Assembly (NCBI RefSeq): GCF_003020585.1
Contig: NZ_PXUE01000001.1
Span: 1,364,001-1,428,000, forward strand
Direction of reading: 5' to 3'
DNA length: 64,000 nucleotides
Origin: Chryseobacterium aurantiacum
GTDB lineage: Bacteria; Bacteroidota; Bacteroidia; Flavobacteriales; Weeksellaceae
Shown here in pieces: positions 27,844-36,261 of the stretch. How positions within the stretch are numbered: the first letter of the stretch is position 1; each line of letters opens with the position of its first letter. Below the pieces are notes generated by a model that was given only the letters and a program-made list of their open reading frames with translations, did not search any database and was not told the origin of the DNA. Made by a program: the position numbers and the translations under genes.

Positions 27844-28677
27844 ATGAAGACACAGAACAAATCAAAATCTAAGTCAAAAGTTCCCAAGGATGGGCAATTT
27901 CCGGAGATCATTCGGGATGACTATCAGGGAAGCAGAAAACTGCAAGGCAAAAAAGCGGTTATTTCAGGAGGAGATAGTGGGATAGGGCAGGCAGTTGCGG
28001 TTCATTTTGCAAGAGAAGGGGCAGATCTAGCCATTATCTATAAGGAAAGTGATAACGATGCCAAAGAAACCAGGAAGCTTGTTGAAAAAGAAGGTCAAAA
28101 ATGTCTTTTAATTAAAGGAGATCTTACAAAGAAAGCATTTAGAAATAAATGTGCAGAAAAGATCAAATCAGTATGGAAGAACCTTGATATTCTTGTTAAT
28201 AATGCAGGTATTCATACCTCAAAAAACAGTCTGGAAAAAATTTCGGATGAGCAGGTTCAGGATACATTTGATACCAATATCATTTCTATGATATCGTTCA
28301 CCAGAAACTTTCTTCCCATGATGGGAAAAGGAGGACGAATTATCTGTACCACATCTGTTACAGCCTATCGGGGAAGTAATCATCTGATTGATTATGCTGC
28401 TACAAAAGGAGCTGTTTTATCCTTTATCCGATCATTGGCAGATAATCTTGCGGAAAAGAATATTTTGGTCAACGGAATTGCTCCCGGACCTATTTGGACC
28501 CCGCTTGTAAAAGAAGCCTTCAATGATCTTTCAACATTTGGGAAAGATACTCCACTGAAGCGCGCAGGTCAGCCGTCTGAAGTGGCTCCTGCTTATGTTT
28601 TTCTTGCCTCTAAAGATGCCAGTTATATTACGGGAGAAGTTATTCATATCAATGGTGGTGATTTTGTCGGTGGGTAG
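27844..28677 (+). CDS. Short-chain dehydrogenase/reductase (glucose/ribitol-like SDR)
   Basis: A 277-residue SDR with the cofactor motif SGGDSGIGQAV, the NNAG motif (LVNNAGIH), and the catalytic Ser-Tyr-Lys set (TTSV, DYAATKGAV). After the Lys comes the typical NGIAPGPIWTPL. The N-terminus has a basic extension (KSKSKSKVPKDGQFPE) as seen in the YhdF/YghA-like SDR group, which act on aldehydes. The ATG at 27844 is favoured over an upstream TTG. It lies 45 bp downstream of the two-domain VOC gene. Confidence 0.9.
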   Translation: MKTQNKSKSKSKVPKDGQFPEIIRDDYQGSRKLQGKKAVISGGDSGIGQAVAVHFAREGADLAIIYKESDNDAKETRKLVEKEGQKCLLIKGDLTKKAFRNKCAEKIKSVWKNLDILVNNAGIHTSKNSLEKISDEQVQDTFDTNIISMISFTRNFLPMMGKGGRIICTTSVTAYRGSNHLIDYAATKGAVLSFIRSLADNLAEKNILVNGIAPGPIWTPLVKEAFNDLSTFGKDTPLKRAGQPSEVAPAYVFLASKDASYITGEVIHINGGDFVGG

Positions 28678-28733
28678 ACTTCGGCGAGTTATCATTTATT
28701 ATTAAATCAAAATTAAAATCAAAATTTACACCT

Positions 28734-29162
28734 ATGGAGATATTATCATATGAAATAGAGATCAATGCAGAACCTGAAAAAGTATGGAGTGTTCTCTGGG
28801 GAGATATCACCTACAGACAATGGGCCACTGCTTTTACAGAAGGTTCGTTTTATGAGGGAACTCTCGAAGAGAATAATATCATTAAGTTTTTTGATCCCAA
28901 ACATAATGGGATGTATAGCAGAATTGAAAAAATTATACCTAATGAGGAAATAAAATTTCTGCATCTGGGTGAAATTTATGATGGAATTGAGGTTCCACAG
29001 AATTGGGGAGATGCTACAGAAACCTACTTCCTGATAGAAAATGAAAACGGAACCTTATTGAGAACAGAAATTCACTCTCCGGAAGAATTTAAAGCATTTT
29101 TTGAAGAAAAATTCCCCAAAGCTCAGATGATTATTAAGCATCTTTCGGAAAATCAGCTTTAA
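28734..29162 (+). CDS. SRPBCC-domain protein
   Basis: A 142-residue Bet v1-like protein opening LSYEIEINAEPEKVWSVLWGDITYRQWATAF. The rest alternates predicted strands with a final helix (FKAFFEEKFPKAQMIIKHL). It aligns to the protein at 29224 through most of its length (LSYE...P..VW..LW..  and  YFLI). The ligand is unknown. The two genes are tandem paralogues 61 bp apart. Confidence 0.88.
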   Translation: MEILSYEIEINAEPEKVWSVLWGDITYRQWATAFTEGSFYEGTLEENNIIKFFDPKHNGMYSRIEKIIPNEEIKFLHLGEIYDGIEVPQNWGDATETYFLIENENGTLLRTEIHSPEEFKAFFEEKFPKAQMIIKHLSENQL

Positions 29163-29223
29163 TTAGCTAAAAGTAAGTAAGGTGGATTGGGGAATATTGT
29201 AATCAATTTTTAAATTTTAAAAT

Positions 29224-29676
29224 ATGGAAACCCTATCTTATGAAACAATAATTGATGCTCCCCTGCAAAAAGTCTGGGACATCCTCTGGAGTACTGAAAC
29301 ATATAGTGTATGGACGCAGTATTTTGGCTCAGGAATTATGAAATCTGATTGGAAAGTGGGTGGTAAGACTTACTTTCTCAATGATAAAGGCGATGGAATG
29401 GTCTCTACCATAGACAGTCTGGATGAGCCTAACCAGATTGTTTTTAAACATCTGGGAATGATAGAAAATGGAATAGAAGATACCCAAAGCAAAGAAGTAA
29501 TGGAGTGGAACGGGTGCTTTGAAAAATATTTTCTAATCGACTATGAGGGAAAAACAAAACTTCATACGGAGGTTCAGGTTGAAAAACAATGGCGTGACCA
29601 TATGAATACAGGTTTTACAAAAGGGTTGATAGTTGTGAAAAGCCTGGCTGAGGGAGTTAATCTTACTTCAGTATAA
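29224..29676 (+). CDS. SRPBCC-domain protein, paralogue of the preceding gene
   Basis: A 150-residue Bet v1-like protein, METLSYETIIDAPLQKVWDILW at the start, with WKVGGKTYFLNDKGDG and ending TGFTKGLIVVKSLAEG. It belongs to the group of activator/polyketide-cyclase-like proteins that bind small hydrophobic ligands. Tandem with 28734; such duplications allow ligand divergence. It is followed 32 bp later by the DoxX-like gene. Confidence 0.88.
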   Translation: METLSYETIIDAPLQKVWDILWSTETYSVWTQYFGSGIMKSDWKVGGKTYFLNDKGDGMVSTIDSLDEPNQIVFKHLGMIENGIEDTQSKEVMEWNGCFEKYFLIDYEGKTKLHTEVQVEKQWRDHMNTGFTKGLIVVKSLAEGVNLTSV

Positions 29677-29708
29677 ATTAGATTTCTTATTATTTGAATG
29701 TAATACCT

Positions 29709-30167
29709 ATGAAATTATTAGTAATCCTATTCGGTACATTTATATTGGCTTTGCTTGGAACCACCTTGTTTCAGGGGAAACCTGACTTTTTATTCTCAGG
29801 AAACCTTGGTATGGCGGTATTCATCATATTTACAGGTTTCTCACATTTTAAGTTTCAAAAAGGAATGGCCATGATGATTCCGGAATATATTCCCGGCAAA
29901 ATGTTTTGGGTGTATTGTACCGGAATTTTAGAAATTGCTGCCGGAATAGGCTTAATGATTCCTTCTATTCGGGAAATAACGGCAATATTATTAATTGTTT
30001 TTTATGTATTGGTTTTTGTTGCTAATATCAATTCGTCCAAAAAGAAGATTAATATTTTTAAGGCAGACTATACAGGACCCGGGATGCATTATCTTTACGT
30101 TCAAAGGATTCCCATGCAGATTATTTTAATAGTCTGGACCTGGTATTTTGGAATTTATTTACATTAG
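29709..30167 (+). CDS. DoxX-like four-helix membrane protein
   Basis: A 152-residue membrane protein with four hydrophobic segments at about 2-19, 36-56, 68-92 and 120-148. The pattern TGFSHFKFQKGMAMMIPEYIPGK and GILEIAAGIGLMIPS is that of DoxX-like / DUF6010-like proteins, some of which support quinone- or thiol-linked oxidoreductases. Its enzymatic partner is not evident. The ATG at 29709 is favoured over a TTG at 29694. It closes the run of enzymes before a terminator. Confidence 0.78.
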   Translation: MKLLVILFGTFILALLGTTLFQGKPDFLFSGNLGMAVFIIFTGFSHFKFQKGMAMMIPEYIPGKMFWVYCTGILEIAAGIGLMIPSIREITAILLIVFYVLVFVANINSSKKKINIFKADYTGPGMHYLYVQRIPMQIILIVWTWYFGIYLH

Positions 30168-30171
30168 ATAT

Positions 30172-30199
30172 AAGGCAGCTTTTAGAGCTGTCTTTTTTT
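30172..30199 (+). terminator. Terminator after the DoxX-like gene
   Basis: Stem AAGGCAGCT (30172-30180) / AGCTGTCTT (30186-30194), loop TTTAG, followed by T residues. Confidence 0.85.
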
Positions 30200-30333
30200 A
30201 TTTATTTGATTTTTTTAGAAAATATTGATAAAATCATGTAACGTTTTGAGGTTTAGGTTGTCTTATATATAAAAGATTTAATTTTTTTCAATTAAAAGAT
30301 TAAATGAATAGTTTTAACTTTAAAACATAAGTT

Positions 30334-32343
30334 ATGAATCTAAATTCCAAAATTTTCGGTACAGCTTATATTGTACTTTCTGCTATTATGATTAATGCGC
30401 AGAGTTCTGCATCCAAACTTCCGGGAGATCCTACGCTTCCGTCTACCAAAGCTAATCTTGAAAAACTTGTTTCCTATGATAAAGGAAATTTCAAGTATAA
30501 AGTTGAAGATTACTTTGCAAGACCAAAGGCTTCCCAATTTAAAATATCACCGGATGGTAAATTCCTTTCCTATAAAGAAAAAGACAAAGACAGTAAAAAT
30601 CATGTCTATGTTAAAGAACTAAGTACAGGAAAAGTTACCAAAGCCATTGTGGAAAAAGACGATTTGATAAAAGCCTATGGGTGGCTGAATAAAAACCGTT
30701 TATTCTATACACAGGACAAAGGAGGTAATGAAAATATACACCTTTATGCAGCTGATACGGATGGTGGTAATCTTAAGGATTTAACCCCGTTTGACGGAAT
30801 TACACTAGGTTCAATTATTCCCATAAAAGATACAGACTTCGTTGTAGTTACAATGAATAAGAACAATAAGCAAATCTTTGAACCCTATAAAGTTAACTTT
30901 GTAACCGGAGAAATAACCCAATTATATGAAAATAAAGATGCCAATAGCCCTATTGACGACTATATTTTTGATAAAGACGGAAATTTAAGAGGATATACCA
31001 TTCTTGAAAACGGATTAACAACAAAGACCTATTATAAAGATCTGCAAACAGGGAAATTTAATCTGATTAAATCTACCGATTGGTCTGATACATTCAGTAT
31101 TATCAGATTTAATGATAATTCAAAAAACAAAGACGAGGCTTATGTAGTTACTAATCTTGATGGTGATAAAGCAAAGATTGTTTTATATGATCTAAAGAAA
31201 AATGCAGTAATTAAAGAGGTTTACTCCAATCCGGTATATGACGTAAGTTCAATAAGCGTTTCCGGTAAGAACAGAAATTATGAATTGGATTACGTTAGTT
31301 ATAACGGTGTAAAAGGAGAAACCGTTCCGGTAAGTAAATTCTATAAAGAAATTGATGATAAGCTAAAATCTCAATTTGGAGATAAAGAATTTGCTATCGT
31401 TTCTTCAGATGACAATAATAATAAACTTCTTGTGGTGGTTGGCAGCGATAAGCTGTATGGAACTTACTACGAGTATGATACAAAAACTAAGCAAACAAAG
31501 CTTCTTTATAACCTAATGCCACAGTTAAAAGAAGAAGATATGGCAGAAATGAGACCTATCGAATTCAAAAGTAGAGATGGCCTTACTATTCGTGGTTATA
31601 TAACCCTGCCAAAAGCTGCATTGGAAGGCAAAAAAGTCCCTTTAATTGTGAATCCACATGGTGGCCCGCAGGGAATCAGAGATGATTGGGGGTTCAATCC
31701 GGAAAGCCAGCTGTTTGCAAGCAGAGGTTATGCTACACTTCAGGTGAACTTTAGAATCTCAGGAGGCTATGGAAAAGAATTCCAAAAAGCAGGGTATAAG
31801 CAGATTGGAAGAAAAGCAATGGATGATGTGGAAGATGGAATAAAATATGCGATCAGCCAGGGATGGATAGATAAAGATAAAATCGCAATCTACGGAGGAA
31901 GTCATGGAGGTTATGCTACCTTGATGGGATTGATCAAAACACCAGATTTATATGCTTGTGGAGTAGATTATGTAGGAGTATCCAACATCTTTACATTCTT
32001 TGAATCATTCCCGGAATACTGGAAACCTTACAAGGAAATGGTAAAACAAATCTGGTATGATTTAGATAACCCTGAAGAAGCTAAAATTGCCAAGGAAGTA
32101 TCACCGGTTTTCCAGATTGATAAGATTAAAAAACCATTGTTTGTAGTTCAGGGAGCGAACGATCCTAGAGTAAATATCAATGAGTCTGATCAAATTGTGA
32201 AAGCAATGCGCGCCAAAGGATTTGAAGTACCTTATATGGTAAAATATGATGAGGGACACGGGTTCGGAAAAGAGCCCAACAGAATCGAATTTTATAAATC
32301 GATGTTAGGATTCTTTGCAGAGAATTTCAATAAGGCCAAGTAA
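30334..32343 (+). CDS. S9 family (prolyl oligopeptidase) peptidase, exported
   Basis: A 669-residue serine peptidase. A signal peptide covers about 1-21 (MNLNSKIFGTAYIVLSAIMINAQ). A beta-propeller domain spans about 60-390, and the catalytic alpha/beta-hydrolase domain begins near 405 (MRPIEFKSRDGLTIRGYITLP). The triad is Ser523 in GGSHGGYAT, Asp610 in QGANDPRVN and His642 in DEGHGFG. It should cleave short peptides in the periplasm or outside. The gene is monocistronic with a terminator at 32367. Confidence 0.92.
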   Translation: MNLNSKIFGTAYIVLSAIMINAQSSASKLPGDPTLPSTKANLEKLVSYDKGNFKYKVEDYFARPKASQFKISPDGKFLSYKEKDKDSKNHVYVKELSTGKVTKAIVEKDDLIKAYGWLNKNRLFYTQDKGGNENIHLYAADTDGGNLKDLTPFDGITLGSIIPIKDTDFVVVTMNKNNKQIFEPYKVNFVTGEITQLYENKDANSPIDDYIFDKDGNLRGYTILENGLTTKTYYKDLQTGKFNLIKSTDWSDTFSIIRFNDNSKNKDEAYVVTNLDGDKAKIVLYDLKKNAVIKEVYSNPVYDVSSISVSGKNRNYELDYVSYNGVKGETVPVSKFYKEIDDKLKSQFGDKEFAIVSSDDNNNKLLVVVGSDKLYGTYYEYDTKTKQTKLLYNLMPQLKEEDMAEMRPIEFKSRDGLTIRGYITLPKAALEGKKVPLIVNPHGGPQGIRDDWGFNPESQLFASRGYATLQVNFRISGGYGKEFQKAGYKQIGRKAMDDVEDGIKYAISQGWIDKDKIAIYGGSHGGYATLMGLIKTPDLYACGVDYVGVSNIFTFFESFPEYWKPYKEMVKQIWYDLDNPEEAKIAKEVSPVFQIDKIKKPLFVVQGANDPRVNINESDQIVKAMRAKGFEVPYMVKYDEGHGFGKEPNRIEFYKSMLGFFAENFNKAK

Positions 32344-32366
32344 GTTTAAAATTTTTATAATGATGG

Positions 32367-32402
32367 GAAACGGAAGATATCAGGTCTTCCGTTTCTTTTT
32401 TA
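32367..32402 (+). terminator. Terminator after the S9 peptidase gene
   Basis: Stem GAAACGGAAGA (32367-32377) / TCTTCCGTTTC (32385-32395), loop of 7 nt, followed by T residues. Confidence 0.88.
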
Positions 32403-32568
32403 TTATGATTGAAAGTAGATGTCTAAAAATAAGAAGAAGCCTAAGTCTGTAAAGACTACAAATATATTTTATTAAATAGAAAGCCGATGGATAAAAGGAA
32501 AATTGAATTCTAAGAAAAATATTATAAATTTATTAAAGTAAAACCAAGAAGACAGTCGTCATAGCAAT

Positions 32569-33147
32569 ATGGAGGTTGTCGAAAAAATAACAATGCCACA
32601 GAAAGAGAAAGAAAGCATCATCTCGCAGACCGTTTCCAACTACGGAGGAAAGCTGATGTCCTATATTCGTCCCAAAGTGAAAAACACAGAGGATGCGGAA
32701 GATATTCTGCAGGAAGTGTGGTATCAGTTCAGCAGCATTACCAATCTTTCCGAGATTGTGAATGTGGGAGGCTGGCTTTACAGGGTCACCGCGAATAAAA
32801 TTACGGACCGTTATCGTAAAAAGAAAACAGAAAATCTTGAAGATTTTGTTTATGAAGATGAAGACGGAAGTTTTTCCATCAAGGATATTTTATTGATGGA
32901 TGATAGCGCAGGTCCTGAAGTGAAAATGTTTCAGGATGAGATCTGGAAAAAACTGTTTGAAGCACTGGATGAACTTCCTGAGAAACAAAGACTTGTTTAT
33001 GTAGAAAATGAACTAAACGACAAAACCCTCCAGGAGATCGCTGATGAACACGGAGAAAACATCAAAACCATCATCAGTAGAAAAAACTATGCTGTGAAGC
33101 ATTTGAGAAACAGGTTGAGAAGACTATACGAAGATTTAAAAAGTTAG
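32569..33147 (+). CDS. RNA polymerase sigma factor, ECF type
   Basis: A 192-residue sigma-70 family protein. Region 2 (about 15-85) has DAEDILQEVWYQFSS and GGWLYRVTANKITDRYRKKK. Region 4 (about 125-185) has LPEKQRLVYVENELNDKTLQEIADEHGENIKTIISRK. It is distinct from the pair at 3166 and 4628. The next two genes (33159 and 33583) are small membrane or basic proteins, 11 bp and 91 bp away, and may be regulated with it. No anti-sigma motif is seen. Confidence 0.88.
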   Translation: MEVVEKITMPQKEKESIISQTVSNYGGKLMSYIRPKVKNTEDAEDILQEVWYQFSSITNLSEIVNVGGWLYRVTANKITDRYRKKKTENLEDFVYEDEDGSFSIKDILLMDDSAGPEVKMFQDEIWKKLFEALDELPEKQRLVYVENELNDKTLQEIADEHGENIKTIISRKNYAVKHLRNRLRRLYEDLKS

Positions 33148-33158
33148 AAAAAGAAATT

Positions 33159-33491
33159 ATGAATCATAAACACAAGAAAGGCTGGATTTTTTTATTCTTA
33201 TGTCCGCCATTAATTTTATTAGCCGTTACATGGATTGTAATGATGCTATGGAATTGTCTGCTTCCGGAAATTTTAGGAGTAAAAGCCATTACATTCTGGC
33301 AGTCGATGGGAATACTGATCTTAAGTAAGATACTTTTCGGAGGTTTTCATTTTGGAAAAGGAATGAGAGACTTCAAGGAAAGAAAAATGAGACAGAGCAT
33401 GGCGGGATGGTCGCCTGAAGAAAAAGAAAAATTCAAGGAAGTATGGAAAAATAAATGCTCCGGAGGATTCTTCAATAGAAACAACGAATAA
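33159..33491 (+). CDS. Small membrane protein behind sigma factor
   Basis: A 110-residue protein. Hydrophobic segments lie at about 7-30 (GWIFLFLCPPLILLAVTWIVMM) and 44-60 (ITFWQSMGILILSKILF). A charged C-terminus follows (about 68-110, MRDFKERKMRQSMAGWSPEEKEKFKEVWKNK). The gene follows the sigma gene by 11 bp and is likely translated with it. I do not recognise a family; the cytoplasmic tail might contact the sigma factor, but this is a guess. Confidence 0.75.
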   Translation: MNHKHKKGWIFLFLCPPLILLAVTWIVMMLWNCLLPEILGVKAITFWQSMGILILSKILFGGFHFGKGMRDFKERKMRQSMAGWSPEEKEKFKEVWKNKCSGGFFNRNNE

Positions 33492-33582
33492 TTTGAAAAT
33501 TTTAAAGAAGTAGTAAAGTAAAATTAAAATTCATTCGTCTATATAAAAAACAAGAAGTAGTAAAATTTAAAATTTTGAAAAA

Positions 33583-33840
33583 ATGAAAAATTCAGCATTA
33601 AAAGGTGCTCTTGGAGCATTAGCCGTTGTGGGCGTAGCTTTAATCGCTAAAAAAGCAATACAAAGAAAAAGATTTATCAAGGGGATTTTTGATGAATACG
33701 GAATCAAGGAAAAATCTCCATTTGGATTAGCTGACAAGATCAGAGAAATGGATAATGAAGAGTATGAGGCATTGAAAGGAAAATTCAAGAAAGAATTTGC
33801 TTCAAAATGCTGCAGAAAGGATAATACCTGCGAAGCATAA
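33583..33840 (+). CDS. Small protein with N-terminal hydrophobic helix
   Basis: An 85-residue protein. Residues 7-22 (KGALGALAVVGVALIAKKA) form one hydrophobic helix, followed by basic RKRFIKGIFDEYGIKE and a C-terminal cluster of Cys (ASKCCRKDNTCEA). It may be membrane-attached with a Cys tail that binds metal or forms disulfides. No family recognised. It is the last gene before a strong GC-rich hairpin terminator. Confidence 0.7.
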   Translation: MKNSALKGALGALAVVGVALIAKKAIQRKRFIKGIFDEYGIKEKSPFGLADKIREMDNEEYEALKGKFKKEFASKCCRKDNTCEA

Positions 33841-33868
33841 TTCGTAAAAGACTAAATTGAAATTGTTT

Positions 33869-33913
33869 AATTCCGGCGCGGGAAGCTCTGCTTCCCGCGC
33901 CGGAATTTTTTTA
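33869..33913 (+). terminator. GC-rich hairpin terminator
   Basis: A perfect 18-bp stem AATTCCGGCGCGGGAAGC (33869-33886) / GCTTCCCGCGCCGGAATT (33890-33907), 3-nt loop TCT, then T residues. Much more GC-rich than its surroundings, as at 5740. Confidence 0.9.
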
Positions 33914-33986
33914 TTTAGAAAGGTGTTGAAAACACTTTTAAATACTAAATTTGTTTCTTTATTATCATTAAAAGCTATTTCCAGGT

Positions 33987-34631
33987 ATGATGAATTTCAA
34001 GAACATGGCTGTGGCAGGACTGTTATTTTTTTCGATGGTCTTATTGGCTCAAAACTCCCAACAAAAACAATACATTTTCTTTTTACATAATAAATTTCTG
34101 GAAGACCATTCTTTTGAAGAAAAACATCCAAAATATGGTGTGGCAGAATACGAAAAAATACTCCGCAAACTAAAAAATCAGAATACCATTGTTATTTCTG
34201 AGAAAAGAAAAGCCAATACGGACCCATTGGTTTATGCAGAGAAAATCAGGAACCAGATTGACAGTCTTATGGAAAAAGGCATTCCTGCCGAAAGAATAAC
34301 AGTAGTGGGGACTTCTCAGGGAGGCTATATTGCACAGTATGTATCTTTTTATGAGAAGAATGCGCAATTGAAATTTGTATTTATCGGGGCTACCTTTAAA
34401 GATGATTCTTTGGAAAAAGATAAAAATTTCAGATTGTATGGAAGGATTCTTTCCATTACGGAGAAATTGGATGAAGGACATGTTCCGTTATCGAAGGAAC
34501 AACGGTTTATCAGATCCGGGATTAAAGATTTTAAAGAAATAGAGCTTAGCACGGGATTGGGTCATGGGTTTCTTTTTAAAGATCTCAATGATTGGATTGC
34601 TCCGGTGAATGATTGGATTTATCGTAAATAG
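33987..34631 (+). CDS. Exported alpha/beta hydrolase (DUF-type esterase)
   Basis: A 214-residue protein with a signal peptide (1-21, MNFKNMAVAGLLFFSMVLLAQ). The nucleophile is Ser112 in VGTSQGGYIAQY and a catalytic His is in GLGHGFLF near the end. It is compact and resembles exported esterase-like hydrolases. No lipid anchor. It stands alone, between the terminator at 33869 and a repeat-bearing gap. The substrate is unknown. Confidence 0.78.
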   Translation: MMNFKNMAVAGLLFFSMVLLAQNSQQKQYIFFLHNKFLEDHSFEEKHPKYGVAEYEKILRKLKNQNTIVISEKRKANTDPLVYAEKIRNQIDSLMEKGIPAERITVVGTSQGGYIAQYVSFYEKNAQLKFVFIGATFKDDSLEKDKNFRLYGRILSITEKLDEGHVPLSKEQRFIRSGIKDFKEIELSTGLGHGFLFKDLNDWIAPVNDWIYRK

Positions 34632-34639
34632 CCCCTTAT

Positions 34640-34855
34640 TTCCTGAATAGATTCTACTTTCTCACAGATTATAGTGATACATAATCATCTCTGTCATCTG
34701 CAAAATCTGCGGAATATTATTTTAATACTAGGTTTAGATTTCTTGCCATACTAGAAATGAAAAAGCTATCGTTGAAATTTTATCGGAGATAAAATCCTCG
34801 TGCCTTAAAAGTAATGACCATATAAAACTTTTAGCGTCTTTGCGTTTTCCAATCG
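34640..34855. repeat. Diverged copy of the intergenic repeat
   Basis: The 352-bp gap 34632-34983 contains words of the 218-bp repeat (GCAAAATCTGCGG, CTCGTGCCTTAAAA, TTTTAGCGTCTTTGCG) in the same order. At the place of its hairpin there is a different 8-bp stem, ATTTTATC-GGA-GATAAAAT (34777-34795). The gap has no gene. Confidence 0.55.
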
Positions 34856-34983
34856 GGAGTTTATCAACTATATTGGGGATTTTACCGTAACTCATAGCCA
34901 CTCTTTATTCCTCTTTTCCCAGAAAATTTTTACTGTAAATATCAAACACAAAGAAAAATAAATCCTTATTTTTGTATTGCTCA

Positions 34984-35631
34984 ATGAAAGATTACTATTA
35001 TTTTCTCGGTATATCACAGGATGCTTCAGAAGAAGACATCAAAAAAGCTTATCGAAAGCTGTCTTTAAAATACCATCCCGACAAGAATGAAAATGATGAT
35101 TTCTTTGCAGACCGTTTTCGTGAAATTCAGGAGGCTTATGAAACGTTGAGTGATCAAAGCAGAAGACATTCCTATGACCAAAACTTAGAAAGTCATCAGA
35201 GAAGTTTCAGATATAATATTCCGCCTGTAATAAAGACCTTTACAGCCAATAAAATTCATGCGAAAAAAGGAGAGGAGATTATTATCAACTGGCAAACCAG
35301 TAATGCCGATGTAGTGAAGGTACTACCTTTCGGATTGGAGAAGCCCTATGGTGAGAGAATCTTTAAGATTACAGAATTTAAGGATGGAAAATTCCAGCTT
35401 TTGCTTCATGCAACAAATTCACTTCTGCATAAAACTGTAGTTCAGGGAATTACCATTACGGAGGTTTTTGAAAATGATACTGAGAAATTCAAAAACACGG
35501 TAGAGGATATGTTTAAATCTCAGCCGAAAACAGCTGTGAACAAAGGTGGACAACCTAAAATTATAATGTTATTCTGGGGAATTGTAATTTTAGCAATTGC
35601 TTTATATGTCCTAATAAAAGAGTTTATCTAG
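34984..35631 (+). CDS. DnaJ-domain membrane protein
   Basis: A 215-residue protein. A J domain fills residues 1-65 ([32 protein letters not shown], with the HPD motif). Residues about 80-155 form an Ig-like or DUF4124-type beta domain ([27 protein letters not shown]). One C-terminal transmembrane helix lies at about 193-212. It therefore looks like a membrane-bound recruiter of DnaK rather than a general DnaJ; it lacks the Gly/Phe and zinc-finger regions. The ATG at 34984 is chosen over an upstream TTG. A -7 box TATTTTTG lies at 34967-34974. Confidence 0.82.
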   Translation: MKDYYYFLGISQDASEEDIKKAYRKLSLKYHPDKNENDDFFADRFREIQEAYETLSDQSRRHSYDQNLESHQRSFRYNIPPVIKTFTANKIHAKKGEEIIINWQTSNADVVKVLPFGLEKPYGERIFKITEFKDGKFQLLLHATNSLLHKTVVQGITITEVFENDTEKFKNTVEDMFKSQPKTAVNKGGQPKIIMLFWGIVILAIALYVLIKEFI

Positions 35632-35632
35632 C

Positions 35633-35785
35633 CTAGGCCATTTTCTTTCTTCCCGGGCACTTTTTACATCTTTTCCCTTTCTTGAATTTTTTACAGCAAG
35701 ATTTCTTTTCACAGAACATTTCTTCATTATTGAATGCATACGCAGGAGCCAAAGGCTGAACTTTAAACGGGACAATCATATTCAT
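35633..35785 (-). CDS. Small Cys- and Lys-rich protein, 50 residues
   Basis: A 50-codon ORF too short for usual cut-offs: start MNMIVPFKVQPLAPAYAF, then MFCEKKSCCKKFKKGKRCKKCPG with five Cys. The basic Cys cluster suggests metal or nucleic-acid binding. On the minus strand TATATTTG (35790-35797) is a perfect -7 box ending 4 nt before the ATG. The stop lies 1 bp past the end of the convergent DnaJ-domain gene. Supported by codon structure and the promoter box, not by any family match. Confidence 0.6.
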   Translation of the reverse strand: MNMIVPFKVQPLAPAYAFNNEEMFCEKKSCCKKFKKGKRCKKCPGRKKMA

Positions 35786-36113
35786 GTTGCAAATATATTA
35801 ATTTAGAATAAATATAATTAATAAAATTTCATAAAAATCTTAAAACCTGATCAATAGCAGTGTGGATGGTATTTTAGACCTTTGAAATACTTTGAAAATT
35901 TAACATAATTCGAACTTAAATCCTCCATATTTAATCATTTAAAGACATTATTTACTGTAAAATGATGAAATTAATATATTTCCCTATTTATTAAAAATCA
36001 ATGAAAATCATTTAAAGTTTTTTGATGAATATTTCACTATTTTATTGATAACAAATAGGTAGTATTATTAAGTATTATTTATATAATCTATATAATTGCT
36101 GTTTAAAATAAAC

Positions 36114-36189
36114 AAAACCCTATCTGATGGCTATTAAAAACAAATTGATGTAAAATAACTGAACGACATGGTGAATTATATAGGGTTTT
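36114..36189 (+). promoter_or_regulatory. Inverted repeat in the gcvP leader region
   Basis: AAAACCCTAT (36114-36123) is complementary to ATAGGGTTTT (36180-36189), enclosing 56 nt, 72 nt before gcvP. It may form a leader structure or bind a protein. The gap 35786-36261 (476 bp) is otherwise AT-rich without a gene; I found no glycine-riboswitch core. Confidence 0.4.
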
Positions 36190-36261
36190 ATGATGTTGTA
36201 CAATCGTGTAAAAAATTGTAATTTTACGCATCTTTTTACAAACAAAATCTAATAAATAAAA

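Noticed and set aside
36121..36261. Glycine riboswitch before gcvP
   Set aside because: No core resembling the known glycine aptamer was seen; only a simple inverted repeat is present.
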